From Homalodisca vitripennis (Eukaryota > Arthropoda > Insecta > Hemiptera > Cicadellidae): 64,000 nt of DNA. The notes below the pieces were generated by a model that ran no database searches, was not told the DNA's origin, and saw only the letters and a list, made by a program, of their open reading frames with translations. Location: assembly GCF_021130785.1 (NCBI RefSeq), contig NW_025778001.1, forward strand, positions 1 to 64,000, read 5' to 3'. Shown piece by piece: positions 62,881 through 64,000 of this stretch. How positions within the stretch are numbered: the first letter of the stretch is position 1; each line of letters starts with the position of its first letter. The translations under genes were made by a program, and so were the position numbers.

Positions 62881-64000
62881 GTTAATGATTTTAAAGAAGT
62901 TGTTAACAAGAATCTATTGCTAATAATAAATATGGGATTCACAAAAATTATTTTTGACGTTATTTGGAACACAAAATTATTCAAAATGTAGATATGTAGT
63001 TTGAATTTTGATAGTTTGAGAATTGAGTTTGATAACAAGGTTAGAAAATTTTTGATTACAAAACCTTCCAGCATGTCAGATATGTTTGCTGTCGAGATTG
63101 AAGATTTTAATAGCAGAATTATGATAACAAACTTGTCAAATTTCATGTAGTTACATAATGAAGTTGATGGATAACAATAAAAAACGATTCGGGAAGAAAA
63201 GAAGTTGATGATGTGTGTAAAAAAATTATTTACCAATTTAATGGTCTCACAATCGAAAAAGCTGATGAAATTAGTGACAGACGATCAAAGTTGAAAAAAA
63301 GAAATTATAGTAGTTTTGGCTAATAAGAAAAGAATTGTCGGTGTATCGACCTGGTATTGACAATACACATGATGTGGTTTTTAAAGAGAACAAATTTGAA
63401 AACCTCGTAAAAATTATCAGAAAAGTGATCGATATTGTTGATTTATATGATCCGAATGTTTAAAAAATGCTCATTAGATTTTAAAGGAAACAAGAATTAG
63501 CGGTGTTAGCTAAAGGGAATTATATCCATTTGATGTTGTGTGTAGATGATTCAATTAGCAGGATCCTATTAAATTGTTTATTGAATCTAAAACAAAATTG
63601 TATGAGGAATCATAAACAGGCATGTTAAAGCATTTTACAACAGATGTTCTATGAACAAGTTAGAAGCCAGAAATAGAAGAATCAGTAGACGATGTTGGTG
63701 AGATGTACTTGATAAGAGTGTATAATAAAATAGTAAGAAAAACTTTAATACATATAAAAATAGTGTTAAATGTATTAGATTGGTGAAGTAATTAACCAAA
63801 CTCTGGAAGATTTTGAATACAGACATTTCAATGAGAAAATAAAACTTTTTTGTAAGATTTTGGTACACGCTTTAAATGAGCAAATAACACATTAATAATG
63901 AATTACGTAATAGTATAGATGATCGATACTCTTTATATCTCGATAAAGTAAATAAACTTAGAAGAAAAACTTTAATAAATTTAAAGAAGTTGTACGATTA
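62881..64000 (+). other. Unassigned coding-like region, runs off the window
   Basis: Plus-strand fragments have protein-like composition: FNGLTIEKADEISDRRSKLK (about 63,239-63,300), a 37-codon stretch starting GEVINQTLEDFEYRHF and ending ALNEQITH with two stops (about 63,783-63,897), and two similar segments containing VRKTLIHIK (about 63,738) and LRRKTLINLKK (about 63,960). No known domain was recognised. By position it could hold a capsid protein, but nothing here shows it. Long minus-strand frames (62,838-63,236; 63,635-63,868) are low-complexity Leu/Phe/Ile-rich and look like antisense shadows. Confidence 0.4.

Larger units (their letters stand above)
51930..64000 (+). mobile_element. Polinton/Maverick (adintovirus-like) element, right end beyond window
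   Basis: The four hallmark Polinton enzymes are present on the plus strand in one 11-kb stretch: protein-primed family-B DNA polymerase, retroviral-type integrase, packaging ATPase with SGCGKTN, and adenain-like cysteine protease. With them lie a parvovirus-type PLA2-like domain and a conserved protein of unknown function. No other known element class combines these. One or two minus-strand genes sit between the integrase and the ATPase. All genes are split among frames. The left boundary is approximate (the first clear polymerase signal), and the right boundary is the window edge. The major capsid protein was not recognised; it may lie in 62,880-64,000 or beyond. Confidence 0.88.

Overview
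This is eukaryotic, AT-rich, gene-poor DNA. It reads like an arthropod genome, probably an insect; that placement is an inference from the types of mobile element present, not from a marker gene. No host protein-coding gene, rRNA or tRNA could be supported. Almost all recognisable coding content belongs to mobile or virus-like elements.

Layout. (1) Positions 216-2,960, minus strand: a 5'-truncated, frame-broken non-LTR retrotransposon (CR1/Jockey-like reverse transcriptase) with an ATT-repeat tail. (2) Positions 3-13.3 kb: ordinary non-coding AT-rich DNA with several (TA)n microsatellites, a four-copy minisatellite of about 77 bp at 9.3-9.6 kb, and one unrecognised 110-codon ORF on the minus strand. 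(3) Positions about 13.29-36.67 kb: a 23-kb block in which runs of all four bases are stretched into long homopolymers. It looks like a badly called or unpolished assembly segment and is not interpretable as genes. (4) Positions 36.7-50.5 kb: ordinary AT-rich non-coding DNA with long homopolymers (70 A; several C runs) and a large (TA)n tract. (5) Positions about 51.9 kb to the right edge: most of a Polinton/Maverick (adintovirus-like) integrated DNA virus or giant transposon.

The Polinton is the main content. In order it has: a protein-primed family-B DNA polymerase (+); a retroviral-type DDE integrase (+); two tandemly duplicated small zinc-cysteine modules (+); one or two minus-strand genes, one resembling the coiled-coil/DUF3627 C-terminus of MSV199/Bro-like proteins of insect large DNA viruses; an FtsK/HerA-type packaging ATPase (+); a 13-bp hairpin-forming minisatellite; a conserved protein of unknown function (+); a parvovirus-type phospholipase-A2-like virion protein (+) whose start overlaps the preceding stop as ATGA; an adenain/Ulp1-like maturation protease (+); and about 1.1 kb of further unassigned coding-like sequence cut by the window edge. 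Polymerase plus integrase would copy and insert the element. ATPase, protease, the PLA2-like protein and capsid proteins (not identified here) would form and fill a particle.

Every gene is split among frames about every 50-150 bp while motifs stay recognisable. Because the same contig contains an obviously miscalled block, these breaks may be sequencing error, genuine decay or both. Terminal inverted repeats and target-site duplications were not found; the right end lies beyond the window.
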